The notes: generated by a model not told the origin, from the sequence alone. A stretch of 64,000 bases of DNA from Culicoidibacter larvae (GCF_005771635.1 NZ_VBWP01000003.1:229882-293881), one strand, 5' to 3'; numbered from the stretch's first letter, positions 8,711-18,254 are shown. A program made the numbers and translations.

Positions 8711-9655
8711 TATATTACTATAAATATTGTTGATTAACTGCGCTACTTGAGCTGACTTAGATAAATGTGGTACATGTCCGGAATTTTTAATCAAATAAAT
8801 TTGATTGACACCCAAATTATTTAACTGCTCTGAAATATCAGTAACATAGCCATCGTTCTCACCAACAATAACTGTTATTTTATCGCTATTTACCCTTAAG
8901 ATATCTTCCAATTCTTGTTCTTCAAAATATTGATTATACTGCTCAAAGGTTTTTGTCGTACCAATTATTGAAGCATTATAGTTTCTGGTATCAATATCTG
9001 CTTGTGTTGGACAAAAATCATTTGCCTGCTCACACCCAAGCGCATATAAGAAATTCCCTATAAATCCGCCGCCCATAGCTAAAAATGTAAATCCACTGCC
9101 AATCCCTAGTGGAACATTACCAAGTGCAGAAAAAGATCCCCCGCCTTGATTGAAGAACAACGGACTTATCGCAACAAATTTGTTAATTTTATCTGCATGT
9201 TCTTTTAGATATAGCATACCTTGTGTAGTACTATATGAAACTGTCACCAAATTAACTTGTTTATCCGGAACTAACTCGGCAAAGATTTTTTGCAGCATAT
9301 TTGTTTGCCAATCCATTGTTGGCTTCTCATCATCAGTCAGTCTTTCAGATAAACCCAACCCCGGAAGATCAATAAAAACATAGAATTTACTAGCATCCAA
9401 ATACGGTGCAATATGGTTCCACTCATTATTGGCTGCCGCATTAAAACCATGCAAAAAGATTGTGGGCAAATCTGTAGAATTCGCATCACCATAAGTCTTA
9501 TAGTTTATTTTATAGCCGTTCACCTCTATAAAATTATCTAGTTGAACACTCGAATACTCAACTTTCTCAATATTTTCTTTGTAAATTAAAATTCCAATAT
9601 TAAAAATTCCCAAAACAATTACAAGTGCTAAAAACACTCTTAAAACATTCTTCAC
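8708..9655 (-). CDS. Membrane-anchored alpha/beta hydrolase
   Basis: A 315-residue protein with an N-terminal hydrophobic anchor (residues 5-25) and an alpha/beta-hydrolase fold. Visible are the oxyanion segment 'FLHGFNAAANNEW', the 'DLPGLGLSERL' motif, the acid 'GENDGYVTD' and the catalytic His in 'SGHVPHL'. The nucleophile elbow reads 'VSYSTTQG', so the usual G-x-S-x-G is S-x-S-x-T. GTG start behind GGAGGG. Substrate unknown. It is probably monocistronic and points toward the DUF2177 operon with a shared terminator. Confidence 0.8.
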   Translation of the reverse strand: MKNVLRVFLALVIVLGIFNIGILIYKENIEKVEYSSVQLDNFIEVNGYKINYKTYGDANSTDLPTIFLHGFNAAANNEWNHIAPYLDASKFYVFIDLPGLGLSERLTDDEKPTMDWQTNMLQKIFAELVPDKQVNLVTVSYSTTQGMLYLKEHADKINKFVAISPLFFNQGGGSFSALGNVPLGIGSGFTFLAMGGGFIGNFLYALGCEQANDFCPTQADIDTRNYNASIIGTTKTFEQYNQYFEEQELEDILRVNSDKITVIVGENDGYVTDISEQLNNLGVNQIYLIKNSGHVPHLSKSAQVAQLINNIYSNI

Positions 9656-9740
9656 TGTATCCCTCCGTTGAATCCCATAAAATAAATTGTATCAAAGATA
9701 AAATTTATTTCAACTTATTTTGTAAATTTGATATATTAAA

Positions 9741-9775
9741 AAAAGACGCAAACAATGACTGTTTGCGTCTTTTAA
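9741..9775 (-). terminator. Rho-independent terminator
   Basis: AAAAGACGCAAACA (9741-9754) pairs with TGTTTGCGTCTTTT (9760-9773). The A-rich 5' arm gives a T-run on the minus strand, so it serves the transcript of the LRR protein gene that stops at 9866. Confidence 0.8.
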
Positions 9776-9783
9776 ATTTCTCT

Positions 9784-9878
9784 CTAACGATTAGCGTGAT
9801 CAGCTTTCATAACATTCAAAACTATTGATGCAACTTTGCCATCAACCTTATTCTGCAAAGTTAACTCACACTTTTTTA
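9784..9878 (-). pseudogene. Possible orphan coding tail
   Basis: Between the LRR gene stop and the terminator, a minus-strand frame of about 30 codons reads ELTLQNKVDGKVASIV and on to a TAG at 9784, right before the terminator. It has no start codon or ribosome binding site. It may be the 3' end of a gene displaced by the LRR gene, or chance. Family not recognised. Confidence 0.2.
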
Positions 9879-11326
9879 TTCTTTGTTAGTATTACAAAAA
9901 TTCCAATACATACAATAATTCCACCAAATATAATTATCTCGCTATTATTGAGCCCAGTCTCGGGTAACTCAGAAATATGTGTTACTCCACCATCTTCAAC
10001 TAACTGCTCATTTATGTTTGAATCACTATCATCTACCTCTGGCTTAGCGTCTAAAGTAAAGTATGTTGTATAGGTAACTGGATCCAGAAAGCCACCTGTA
10101 CCATGTGCAATCAGTGTATATGAGCCTGCTTGTATTAAATCAGCACCGTCAATAATTAGTTTCCCATTTTCAAGTCTTGGATTAATATTATGTTCCGCAC
10201 CATCCGGTAAAACTAAAGTATAGTTAAAAGACATACCATAATTTGGAAACTGTTCGTAAGCAGAATATGCTTCAAATCCATAATCATTTTCTGTCATACC
10301 AATTATTGACGCCTCTAATGTACTTGTTTGGTTTGAAAGCCTTACTAAAGATGTATTTGGTGCATAAGCTTCTACTATAAGATCATACACCTCTTGTGGC
10401 AACGAGGTTATGTTGTTGTAATCCAAAGGCATATATTTTAGTGTAGTAGAGTTAGCAACATCTTTTGAAACGCCTGTTAGTCTATTATTATTGAGTGTGA
10501 TTTGAAATAATTTTGGCATATTTCCAATAGCGCCTGGAACTTCGCCACTAAAATAATTACTTGACATAAAAATTGTGTTTACCTTCTCCCATTTTTCAAA
10601 CCATACCGGAATTGATCCGCTCAATTGATTTGCACTAACAGTAAATTGACCAATAACCGTTAGATTTTGAAGCGTATCCGGAAGCTCCCCACTTAATTTA
10701 TTGCTATTTAAAAATAGATCTAAAAGTTTATTCAAATTACCTATCGTTTCTGGAATTGCTCCAGATAACTGATTACTCGATAAATCTAAACGCTCCAGAT
10801 TGCTCAGATTTCCAATTTCTTGTGGTATTGTTCCGGTAAGTTTATTTTTCCCTAACCATATAGTCTTAAGACTCGTTAGATTACCTATACTCGTAGGAAT
10901 TGATCCGGATATTTTATTATTAGCCATTCTCAAATCTTCAAGTTTTGTTATATTACCAATACCATCTGGAATAGAACCACTTATATTGTTTTGAACTAAA
11001 TCAATGAATACAATATTGACAAAATATTCAATACCGTTTAACGTTCCAGAAATGTTTTTTTCGCGTAAAATTATTTCACCAGTTTTTGCACCAGCTTCAT
11101 TAATACTAATAAAACCATCTTTATTCAGATCTACTGCTGGGTATTGTAATAATATTGCATCATGTAATTCTACACTACTGGCATCAAATGCCCAATCAGT
11201 CGGTGCATCAGCCGGATTGCTGGCCGCCTGAACTGTTATTGGATTGTTTGTGTTTACTAGAATACTTGTAAAAGCGAAAACGGATAGCAATAATATGGCT
11301 CCCACAAAATTCTTGATTTTTTTCAT
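9866..11326 (-). CDS. LPETG-anchored protein with plant-type leucine-rich repeats
   Basis: A 486-residue surface protein. There is a signal peptide (residues 1-35). 'DLNKDGFISINEAG' near residue 68 is an EF-hand/dockerin-like calcium loop. About eight LRRs follow with the consensus LxxLxLxxNxLSGxIPxxIGN, the class typical of plant receptor kinases (for example 'NLSNLERLDLSSNQLSGAIP'). A beta-rich domain follows (residues 330-430, 'GADLIQAGSYTLIAHGTGG'), then LPETG, a hydrophobic segment and KNKKV. A paralogue of the same architecture lies at 50846-52633. The likely role is adhesion or recognition at the cell surface; the partner is unknown. Confidence 0.88.
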   Translation of the reverse strand: MKKIKNFVGAILLLSVFAFTSILVNTNNPITVQAASNPADAPTDWAFDASSVELHDAILLQYPAVDLNKDGFISINEAGAKTGEIILREKNISGTLNGIEYFVNIVFIDLVQNNISGSIPDGIGNITKLEDLRMANNKISGSIPTSIGNLTSLKTIWLGKNKLTGTIPQEIGNLSNLERLDLSSNQLSGAIPETIGNLNKLLDLFLNSNKLSGELPDTLQNLTVIGQFTVSANQLSGSIPVWFEKWEKVNTIFMSSNYFSGEVPGAIGNMPKLFQITLNNNRLTGVSKDVANSTTLKYMPLDYNNITSLPQEVYDLIVEAYAPNTSLVRLSNQTSTLEASIIGMTENDYGFEAYSAYEQFPNYGMSFNYTLVLPDGAEHNINPRLENGKLIIDGADLIQAGSYTLIAHGTGGFLDPVTYTTYFTLDAKPEVDDSDSNINEQLVEDGGVTHISELPETGLNNSEIIIFGGIIVCIGIFVILTKNKKV

Positions 11327-11763
11327 AATTAATCCCTCCCTGTTAATTTAACGAAAAATATATCAACTAATAATAGCACAACAGTACTGCTTTTAATGCT
11401 TTTCATATAAAATAACATTTTTCACTTTTCATTCACACCACTATGTATTTTTCTTTTGATTGAATAAATTTTTAACAACTCCAGAATACCCGGAAAATAT
11501 ACAAAAAAAATTATAATTGGATTATCCTATTTTCAAACGAACTTAAATATAATTTGTTATAAAACATACAAATTATATGTCCCACTAGCAATAAAATAAA
11601 TCAGTCTAGATGAACTGATAGAAGCCATCTTAAAGCATTCTATAATAAGAGTGTCCATATCTTTAAATCTATTATAGCCTTTTCACATTCTTTAGGGTGT
11701 ACACTTTCACAGTAATTCTTTCCTCCATGTCCTTTTTACACTAATTACTCCGAATTTGCATAA
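11327..11763. other. Intergenic AT-rich stretch, nothing recognised
   Basis: About 440 bases between the LRR gene start and the first of two direct repeats. Several poly-A/T runs; no conserved reading frame, RNA gene or clear hairpin was seen. Confidence 0.4.
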
Positions 11764-11860
11764 ATAAAAAAACAGATTCATGGAATCTGTTTTAAAAATT
11801 AATTTGATGATATATCTTGAATTGAAACTTCTAATGAATATTATTCAATAAAGTGTATTC
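11764..11860 (+). repeat. Direct repeat (copy 1) with AACAGATT hairpin
   Basis: Hairpin AACAGATTCATGGAATCTGTT, then AATTTGATGATATATC and onward to AAAGTGTATTC. It matches 12418-12511 in the same orientation. The two copies bracket the IS3 orfA remnant. The AAAGTGTA ends resemble IS3-family tips. Confidence 0.6.
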
Positions 11861-12053
11861 AAATCAAATGGTGCGATTACCATAAACTACTCGAACTCTT
11901 TCATTTATTGTATTGCTTTGAGATAATTCAAATATAATTTGTAAATTAATTATAACATTCGTATTGGCTTAATACAACCATTTAATAAAACAACCCCGTT
12001 TAAAACTCTTAAATCTATTTAAAATTTAAATGTTTTGCCTAATAACTTTTACT

Positions 12054-12398
12054 TCAATTGTTGATTATATCTTTTCTACAATGTCTATCCACAATTCTTC
12101 CTTCTGTTTTTTCAATTGCTCTTATTTTTTTATATAATGTAAATTGGATACTACATCCAGTCCTATTATAAATTTCAATTATTTTTTTTAACTTTCTATT
12201 TTTTTCTTCTAGCAATTGAACATCTCTATATGTAAATAGTTTGTTCTCGTTTGTAATTCTTATTTTAAAAGATCTTTCCCAATTATAATATGTTGTCCTA
12301 GATATTTTATAATGCGTACAAATTTCCTTCACACTCTTTTCTTTCCTCTCTCTATTAACAATTGTGTAACGTTCTTCAATGCTATACCGATTACTCAT
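12054..12398 (-). pseudogene. IS3-family transposase OrfA, 3'-truncated
   Basis: Starts at ATG 12398 behind AGGAG. The first 60 residues are an OrfA helix-turn-helix ('YSIEERYTIVNRERKEKSVKEI', 'HYKISRTTYYNWERSF'), followed by the leucine-zipper-like 'LLEEKNRKLKKIIEIY' and 'CSIQFTLYKKIRAIEKTEG', which aligns with the linker common in IS3 OrfA proteins. The usual downstream OrfB with its DDE domain is absent, so the element cannot move by itself. The protein ends in unrelated residues. Another IS3 remnant (OrfB end) lies at 41395-41658. Confidence 0.6.
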
Positions 12399-12417
12399 AT
12401 ATCTACTCCTAATATAA

Positions 12418-12511
12418 AATAAAAAAACAGATTCCTTAAATCTGTTTTTAAAATTAATTTGATGATATATCATGAATTGAAATTTCTAATAAATACTGTC
12501 CAACAAAGTGT
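12418..12511 (+). repeat. Direct repeat (copy 2)
   Basis: Hairpin AAACAGATTCCTTAAATCTGTTT, then AATTTGATGATATATC and onward to AAAGTGTACCC. See 11764-11860. The hairpin can act as a terminator on either strand. Confidence 0.6.
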
Positions 12512-12524
12512 ACCCAACTTAAGC

Positions 12525-12626
12525 TTACCACCAACCGGTCAGCAGCCAGAATTATTCTTAGTAATCGTTATTGGACTTGTTGCTCTTGGATTATTTGGAA
12601 AATTTATAAAACATATGCATTTTTAA
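12525..12626 (+). pseudogene. Orphan LPxTG sorting-signal tail
   Basis: A plus-strand frame reads LPPTGQQPELF, a hydrophobic helix (LVIVIGLVALGLF) and KFIKHMHF, then TAA. This is a complete sortase sorting signal with no protein in front of it. The frame runs upstream into the direct repeat at 12418-12511, so an insertion or deletion removed the body of a surface protein gene. Part of the same sequence (GCAGCCAGAATTATT) recurs at 12754. Confidence 0.6.
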
Positions 12627-12703
12627 TTTTTTTATATAGATATAGTAATACAATCATTATCAAATTAGTTTACAAATATCAATAATAGAAGTACAATGAA
12701 GTT

Positions 12704-12805
12704 GCAGGATTAACAATTATTTTGAATAGGAAGAGCATAGATTGTTACAGTTCTGCAGCCAGAATTATTTTCTAGAAAATGGGATCGCTAATTGCGATCT
12801 CTTTG
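12704..12805 (+). ncRNA. Putative small RNA, Z family copy 2
   Basis: Promoter TTTACA (12669-12674), 17-base spacer, TACAAT (12692-12697). The RNA has the family core AACAATTATTTTG, AGGAAGA, ATAGATTGTT, CAGCCA and TTTTCTAGAAAA, and ends in GATCGC/GCGATC (12783-12799) with CTCTTTG. It is diverged from copies 1 and 3, but the order of elements is the same. Confidence 0.5.
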
Positions 12806-12929
12806 TATATTTGTTTAACATATATTCTTGAAATAATTTTGCGACTGTATTTTTCTAATATAAATTTATTGTTATATACTTAGTACTGTGCAGAAACTAA
12901 GTACTTACAAAATGAGAGGAAGAATATTT

Positions 12930-13919
12930 ATGGATAAGTATAAATTTACAAAAGGAATTGAGAAAATAATTAACCCAATGGAAGTTGGTATGATACATTT
13001 TTTATCACCATTCAGCCGGTTTCTACCTAAAAAAATACAAAACTATATTGTTGAATCTTCGGCTAAGAAAATGCCATATATGGGGTTTGTTGTGGAACCA
13101 TATAGTTATTTTTTAGCTTATGAAATTATCAATTTAGATTGGGCAAAAAAATTAGTGCCAGATAATTTTAAACTAGTAAAATCAAAAGTATTTATTGATG
13201 ATGAACCAAAGTATTATTGTATCTTTGGTTGCTTCAATGTACATACAAGTGCATTTTGGGGACAAAGGATGGAGTTTTATATTATTGCTGAACATAAGGA
13301 AACAGGGTTGTTAAGCTGGATAATTGTCGATTATGACAGTAATACGCTAAGTTATGATAAATCCGGCGGATTAGTTTTACCCGATTGCAAAAGTGCAATA
13401 ATTACAACAAATTTTGATGGCAGTGTAATTGTTGATGTAGTAAAGAATGATGAATCGCGAGGATTAGTTTTTACAAGTGATATTAAAAATGGTCAAGTAA
13501 ACCTTTTGGATCAACGATTATGGCTTGAAGGGAACTTCTCAATAGGATATGGTCGAGAATTATCTAATAATGATGATGCAGTTTTTGCATTAAAATTTAA
13601 TCCCCTCGAAGTTGAAAAGGCCTTGCAAATTCCAATTAAGAGTTTAAATTTAGAAATTAATTCTTGGTATCCTGGTCTTTTCTCTAATGAGCCGGCTCAA
13701 TTAATTTGCTTTCCTTATGCACAACATTTCTTATCTGATAGCCCAGGCCAATTTAGTTTAATCAGAACAAAAGACGAACTTGTTAGAAAAACAGAATCAA
13801 TTAACTTTGATACAGCTCAAGTTTACTCAACGAAGTCAATGCGCAGGTTATTTTTATTTATGTCGATACTACCGTTCATTATTATTGTTGTTTTGTTAGC
13901 AGCACTGATTATTAAATAG
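12930..13919 (+). CDS. Conserved hypothetical protein with C-terminal membrane helix
   Basis: A 329-residue protein; start ATG 12930 behind AGAGGA. The middle part is mixed beta-rich with aromatic motifs ('YYCIFGCFNVHTSAFWGQRM', 'SWIIVDYDSNTLSYD', 'PDCKSAIITTNFDGS'). The last 22 residues form a membrane helix. I do not recognise the family with confidence; a distant acetoacetate-decarboxylase-like fold is a guess. A hydrolase gene follows about 200 bases later on the same strand. Right after the stop, AGGAGGTATGTACATG begins an eight-codon frame, perhaps the start of a lost gene. Confidence 0.6.
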   Translation: MDKYKFTKGIEKIINPMEVGMIHFLSPFSRFLPKKIQNYIVESSAKKMPYMGFVVEPYSYFLAYEIINLDWAKKLVPDNFKLVKSKVFIDDEPKYYCIFGCFNVHTSAFWGQRMEFYIIAEHKETGLLSWIIVDYDSNTLSYDKSGGLVLPDCKSAIITTNFDGSVIVDVVKNDESRGLVFTSDIKNGQVNLLDQRLWLEGNFSIGYGRELSNNDDAVFALKFNPLEVEKALQIPIKSLNLEINSWYPGLFSNEPAQLICFPYAQHFLSDSPGQFSLIRTKDELVRKTESINFDTAQVYSTKSMRRLFLFMSILPFIIIVVLLAALIIK

Positions 13920-14121
13920 GAGGTATGTACATGTTTGGTGCACGAGACATTACTTGACAGCAGTTACTTGTTCAACACAGATAGTACATGTTTAATCTTA
14001 TGAATAAGGATATAAAGATTGATAATATCTTATAACGAATACGAGTATCACTTTATATATTTGCTGCTGGCAAGCTATTATAATTTATCATTCGCATGTA
14101 AATTGAATTAGGAGTTTAAGT

Positions 14122-15084
14122 ATGAATATTGGTGATAGACAAATCCATCCAGAATTACAAGTATACGCAAAGGTCATTCGGTTTTTATTTCCTGACTTTA
14201 AGCGCTCAACATTTAAAAAAATGAATCTTTTATTAAAACTAAATAAATTTAGAAGATTTAAAAACATGTTAGTTAAAGAGGTGTATATTGACAGAGAAAT
14301 GAATTTGGAAAGCAAATTAAGATTAGTAATTTATTCACCAGTAAATCCTAAAAAGGAAATGACTGGCATTTTATGGATGCACGGTGGAGGGTATGCATTT
14401 GGTACTCCTGAGCAAGAAGTTGGTATAATAAAAGAATTCGTCGAAGCTTTTGATTGCGTAGTTGTTGCACCCGATTATCTACTTTCGGTAGAGCAACCGT
14501 ATCCAGCGGCACTACTTGATTGTTATAGTGCATTAAAATGGATGAAAAATTATGCGAGTAGTTATAATATTAATGCTGAACAATTAATGGTTGGTGGTGT
14601 AAGTGCTGGCGGTGGGCTTGCAGCTGCACTAGCAATATATGCTAGAGATGTAGGGGAGATTTCAATTGCTTTTCAAATGTTGATATATCCAATGCTAGAT
14701 GATCGGATGAAGACAAGAACTTCGCATTATATTAACACACCTGTATGGAATTTCAAATCCAATATGTTAGCTTGGCAGCTATATTTGGGAGCTTATTATG
14801 AAAACGGAAATGTTCCATACTACGCAGCTCCAGGTCGTCTAATTGATTTTGTGAATTTACCACCTGCATATGCTTATGTTGGAAGCCTAGATCCATTTTG
14901 TGATGAAACAATAGAGTATATGGAACAATTAAAGGAAGCTGGAGTCGAATCAGCATATGATGTATTACCAGGCTGTTTTCATGGATTTGATGTAATTGCT
15001 CCGGAAACGAGCCCAGCAAAATTGGCAAGAGAAAAATTACTTTTGCATTTTAAACATGCGCAAGACAGCTTTTATGGTGAATAG
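14122..15084 (+). CDS. Alpha/beta hydrolase fold-3 (hormone-sensitive-lipase-type esterase)
   Basis: A 320-residue cytoplasmic esterase/lipase. Motifs: oxyanion-hole HGGGYAFG, nucleophile elbow 'GGVSAGGGLAAAL' (GxSAG), acid 'GSLDPFCDE', catalytic His in 'GCFHGFDV'. Length and motif order match the HSL family, which hydrolyses short acyl esters. Starts at ATG 14122 with AGGAG 9 bases upstream. A decayed paralogue lies at 47879-48480. No terminator is obvious; an inverted pair GAACGGA/TCCGTTC (15150-15205) lies downstream. Confidence 0.88.
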   Translation: MNIGDRQIHPELQVYAKVIRFLFPDFKRSTFKKMNLLLKLNKFRRFKNMLVKEVYIDREMNLESKLRLVIYSPVNPKKEMTGILWMHGGGYAFGTPEQEVGIIKEFVEAFDCVVVAPDYLLSVEQPYPAALLDCYSALKWMKNYASSYNINAEQLMVGGVSAGGGLAAALAIYARDVGEISIAFQMLIYPMLDDRMKTRTSHYINTPVWNFKSNMLAWQLYLGAYYENGNVPYYAAPGRLIDFVNLPPAYAYVGSLDPFCDETIEYMEQLKEAGVESAYDVLPGCFHGFDVIAPETSPAKLAREKLLLHFKHAQDSFYGE

Positions 15085-15247
15085 GTCTAATTGATAATTT
15101 AACCCAAGGAAAATTTTATATTATAATAATATGCGAAATCAATCTTCAAGAACGGATGTGAATTTGAATTATAGGGTTTTATAAATTTATTTTTGATTTC
15201 CGTTCTCGTAATATATATTATGAATTGCCTTATCTTAGTTTACATAA

Positions 15248-15290
15248 CCTTTATTATATGAATATTGTGAAATAGTGAGTTTTATATTCG
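15248..15290 (+). repeat. About 40-bp dispersed repeat, copy 1
   Basis: TTATTATATGAATATTGTGA and following bases recur at 20030-20070 and 26728-26770, each time in the spacer after a plus-strand gene. Nature unknown. Confidence 0.5.
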
Positions 15291-15311
15291 TTTTTTTCTG
15301 ATTATATGCTT

Positions 15312-16064
15312 TTATTTTGTATATGATTTAATGTATGGAGTAAATACGTTCTTGAAAATTGGCACTTGTGCTTTAATCCAACTATATACTTCATCCCAAT
15401 TTTCTCCGCTTGCATCGACTTCTAATGGTGCATTGAGCTTTATTCGGCAGGCTTTCTTACCTTCTAGTGGCATCCACTCCAGCGACTCGCTTATTGCTTC
15501 ATTAATAGTTGTTTTGCTTTTTTCAATGTGATAATATAATGCTTTTTGATCAGTAATATAAAGTTCAATTGAAACTTGTTTTGCTATCGTATTGTAGTTT
15601 AAAGCAATAAAACAGTAGCTGCTTCCAATAGCGATATTATACCACATTTTAGCTCGTGGCGTATTAATTGAAAACTGACATGTATTCTTGTCGTAGTAGT
15701 TTCTAAGACCATCCCAAAAAGCAAGCTACGCTGTTCTGGATTCAGTTAGTTTATCGTTCATCGTTTTTTTAATTGTTTTTGCCCAACTGTTAGGTTGGCT
15801 TATTATTTGAAACTTTGGACTTGGTTGAGAATCGCCAATTCTCCAAAGTTCTAATTTAACTAAGAAAATATTTATTTCATCGAGTGAGTTGTCATTCAGC
15901 CATTCAATCGCTTGCTGGTGTTCTTCTCGAACGTCTTTAACAATCCATATTTGTATTTCCGCATCATGTCCAGTTGCATAGACTATTAATTTACCTAAAT
16001 GGTCATAATCTGTTATTTCTAACTGATTTTCTATAATAATATTATACTTGTTTTTGGTTACCAT
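15312..16064 (-). pseudogene. DUF4268 protein gene, split by an in-frame amber stop
   Basis: The minus-strand frame has 'IIIENQLEITDYDHLGKL', 'YATGHDAEIQIWIVKD' and 'EEHQQAIEWLN', the nuclease-like core of DUF4268 proteins. It stops at TAG (15726-15728) and continues in the same frame with LAFWDGLRNYYDKN to the normal C-terminus at 15312. One substitution (for example CAG to TAG) explains the break. The 5' end is also missing: family members have extra residues before ENQLE, and the codons upstream of 16064 do not continue the homology. Probable function: a restriction or defence-associated nuclease-like protein, now inactive. Confidence 0.75.
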
Positions 16065-16658
16065 TTTTTTCTATTGGTTTTAATTTCAGCATAATTGTGC
16101 GTATCACTGCTGTTTGCTCTTCTTTGCAATCTGAATAGGTTTTTAAATAGGTTATAAGATATAATACTACATATATGCATTTTACAGGTCATCTCCTATT
16201 ATACTTTTTTTGCTATTTTTCTTCTTCTCAAAACCTTATACAATAAAATAACAATTACACGAATATATGTGTATTTAGACATTTACATAACTAACTACGA
16301 ATTGTCAAGTGATATTATTAATTAAATATAACTTCAAAAAGAGCAATAAATTTTCGGGCATAAACTCATTCCTCTTCTTCTTTTATGAGTTCAAATCAGT
16401 CATGAAATATTATTGTGATAGAACTAATTACATAATTGATATCTTATAACAACATCATTTTTTGCTGTTTATAAAGTAATATGCTATTTGTTAAACAGTA
16501 AACTTTCGAATTAGTCTAACTTAGCTAACTTCATTAGTATTCAAATCATTTCAGTGGCTATTTATACAAAAACGTGCACTAATCGTGTTGTCATTATCTT
16601 TTAATTTAATAATCTTAGGAGTATTGATTACTGAACAACTATTATTTCAAATTAAATG
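16065..16658. other. Intergenic AT-rich stretch, nothing recognised
   Basis: About 590 bases upstream of the DUF4268 remnant and downstream of the M23 gene. No convincing reading frame, RNA or terminator seen. Confidence 0.4.
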
Positions 16659-17843
16659 TTACCATGCGCCAGGATAACTTATCACATCACGGGTATTAAT
16701 AACGTATTGATACCGAATGCCCTTATCTCCTGGAAAGTATTCTATGTTTTTCAAAATTTCTAAATGTAAATGCGGTCCGGTTCCTAAACCAGAAAATCCG
16801 GAATAACCAATCGTCTGGCCTTGGGAAACAACATCCCCGCGACTGACCGCCGGTGACTGCAGATGAGCATACATTGCGACATATGACGTACCGTCAACAA
16901 TATAACCAACAACTACATAGTTACCATATCCACCGCCGCAGTAACTTGTACCACTGCCTTGCGAACAACCAGATAAAGTTTCCAGTACTCGACCATTACC
17001 GATAGAAAGGATTGGCGTACCATATCCTAAACCACCAATGTCAGTACCAATATGACCACTATAACAACCAAACTCACAAGTTACCACGCCCGTAGGTGTT
17101 GGTAAACTAAAATAAGAAGTTGATGGCACACCATTATTAAACTCATCTAATTGGTTTTGAATATCTTGTTCACTTTGCTCTAGGTTTGCGTCGTGTGCTT
17201 CAGCGGCAGCAATTAAACTAACCATTTCTGCCCGCAATCCATCTTGAGTTGCATACTGTGCTTCCAAATCAGTCTGCTTTGTTGTCAAATCAGCACGCTT
17301 GGTTTCTTGCTCAGCTTTCTTGGTTTCAACCGCAAGCCGCTTCTCATTAATCTCACGGATTAATTCCTTATCGGCTCCAGTAATTTGCGAAACTGCCTCG
17401 CTTCGGTGAATAACATCAGTTAATGAACTGGCATTTAAAATAAAATCAAGATATTGATTTCCTTTATTGGCAAGCTGCATTGAACTCATGCGCTCACGAA
17501 TGATTTCATGCTTCTCAGCAATTTCAGCTTCTAATGTGGTAATCTCACTTTGCAATGTTGTAATTGTTGCCTCAATAACTGCAATCTGCTCTTTAGTTTG
17601 ACTAATTCCATTCTCCAAGATTCTAATCTTCTCGGTAATTCCTTCATAGTCATTTTTATAGCCATCAAGCTTTTGCTGATTGGCTTCACGCTCTGCCTGA
17701 ATCCGATCATACTCAGCCTGACATTCCGCCGCCGAATCACATGCAGCGACCGGCATTGGATTAAAACTACTGATTCCGGCGAATACACCGAGCATCAATA
17801 CAATTGATAATACACTAAACTCTACTTTTTTACGTACTTTCAT
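16659..17843 (-). CDS. Secreted M23 (LytM) peptidase with coiled-coil domain
   Basis: A 394-residue protein. It has a signal peptide, then a long coiled coil (residues 40-240, rich in E, K, Q) as in EnvC/NlpD-like hydrolase activators. The C-terminal LytM domain has 'GHIGTDIGG' (zinc His and Asp), 'YVAMYAHLQSP' and the final 'GPHLHLEIL' (HxH), so all zinc ligands and the catalytic His are present. It probably cleaves or regulates cleavage of peptidoglycan cross-links during division. The second of two adjacent ATGs (17843) is 6 bases from GGGAGG and preferred. A related but broken M23 gene lies at 30030-31396. Confidence 0.88.
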   Translation of the reverse strand: MKVRKKVEFSVLSIVLMLGVFAGISSFNPMPVAACDSAAECQAEYDRIQAEREANQQKLDGYKNDYEGITEKIRILENGISQTKEQIAVIEATITTLQSEITTLEAEIAEKHEIIRERMSSMQLANKGNQYLDFILNASSLTDVIHRSEAVSQITGADKELIREINEKRLAVETKKAEQETKRADLTTKQTDLEAQYATQDGLRAEMVSLIAAAEAHDANLEQSEQDIQNQLDEFNNGVPSTSYFSLPTPTGVVTCEFGCYSGHIGTDIGGLGYGTPILSIGNGRVLETLSGCSQGSGTSYCGGGYGNYVVVGYIVDGTSYVAMYAHLQSPAVSRGDVVSQGQTIGYSGFSGLGTGPHLHLEILKNIEYFPGDKGIRYQYVINTRDVISYPGAW

Positions 17844-17996
17844 CATGGACCTCCCGTTTTTTTAAGTAACTTATATGTTAAATATCGTAATAAAGTTAAC
17901 CGATAACAAATTAGACTTATTGTTATTTATTCTAATTGAAGAAACTAAGATTAAATATATACTTACATTATTAAGCACAATGCATAGTGAATCTTA

Positions 17997-18254
17997 TTAT
18001 CCCTTTAAACCTCTTGACTGTCTATCCATATCTTCGATGACAATATCAAAGATTTCGCCTTGAAGCGAGCAGTGCCTAATCAAATCCCAGGGTTCATTTG
18101 TATGGTAGTGTATTTTTAATAGCTCTTCATCACCGACAACTAGCAAGCAATCACCAGGGATACTTGCTTCTATTTCCTTGCCAATCACATCTTCATTAAG
18201 ATTTTCTCCTTCTAGTAGTAATTGTGTATCGTATTTATAATCACCTATTATCAT
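17997..18254 (-). CDS. Stand-alone FakA-middle-like domain protein
   Basis: An 85-residue protein. 'YDTQLLLEGENLNEDVIGKE', 'IPGDCLLVVGDEELLKIHYH' and 'TNEPWDLIRHCSLQGEIFDI' align with the domain between DAK2 and the C-terminal domain in FakA (compare residues 215-295 of the 5734-7500 gene). It starts at ATG 18254 behind AGGAGA. Such mini-proteins are annotated in some Firmicutes as 'kinase to dihydroxyacetone kinase'; their role is unknown. It may act as a regulatory partner for fatty-acid kinase. It is monocistronic. Confidence 0.75.
   Translation of the reverse strand: MIIGDYKYDTQLLLEGENLNEDVIGKEIEASIPGDCLLVVGDEELLKIHYHTNEPWDLIRHCSLQGEIFDIVIEDMDRQSRGLKG

Noticed and set aside
13919..13960. 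AGGAGG followed by ATG right after the 12930-13919 gene
   Set aside because: The frame ends after eight codons; it may be a gene start left by a deletion, but nothing further supports it.
15134..15205. Small RNA between a TATAAT at about 15120 and an inverted repeat GAACGGA/TCCGTTC
   Set aside because: There is no T-run after the stem and the 5' hairpin of the family is missing.
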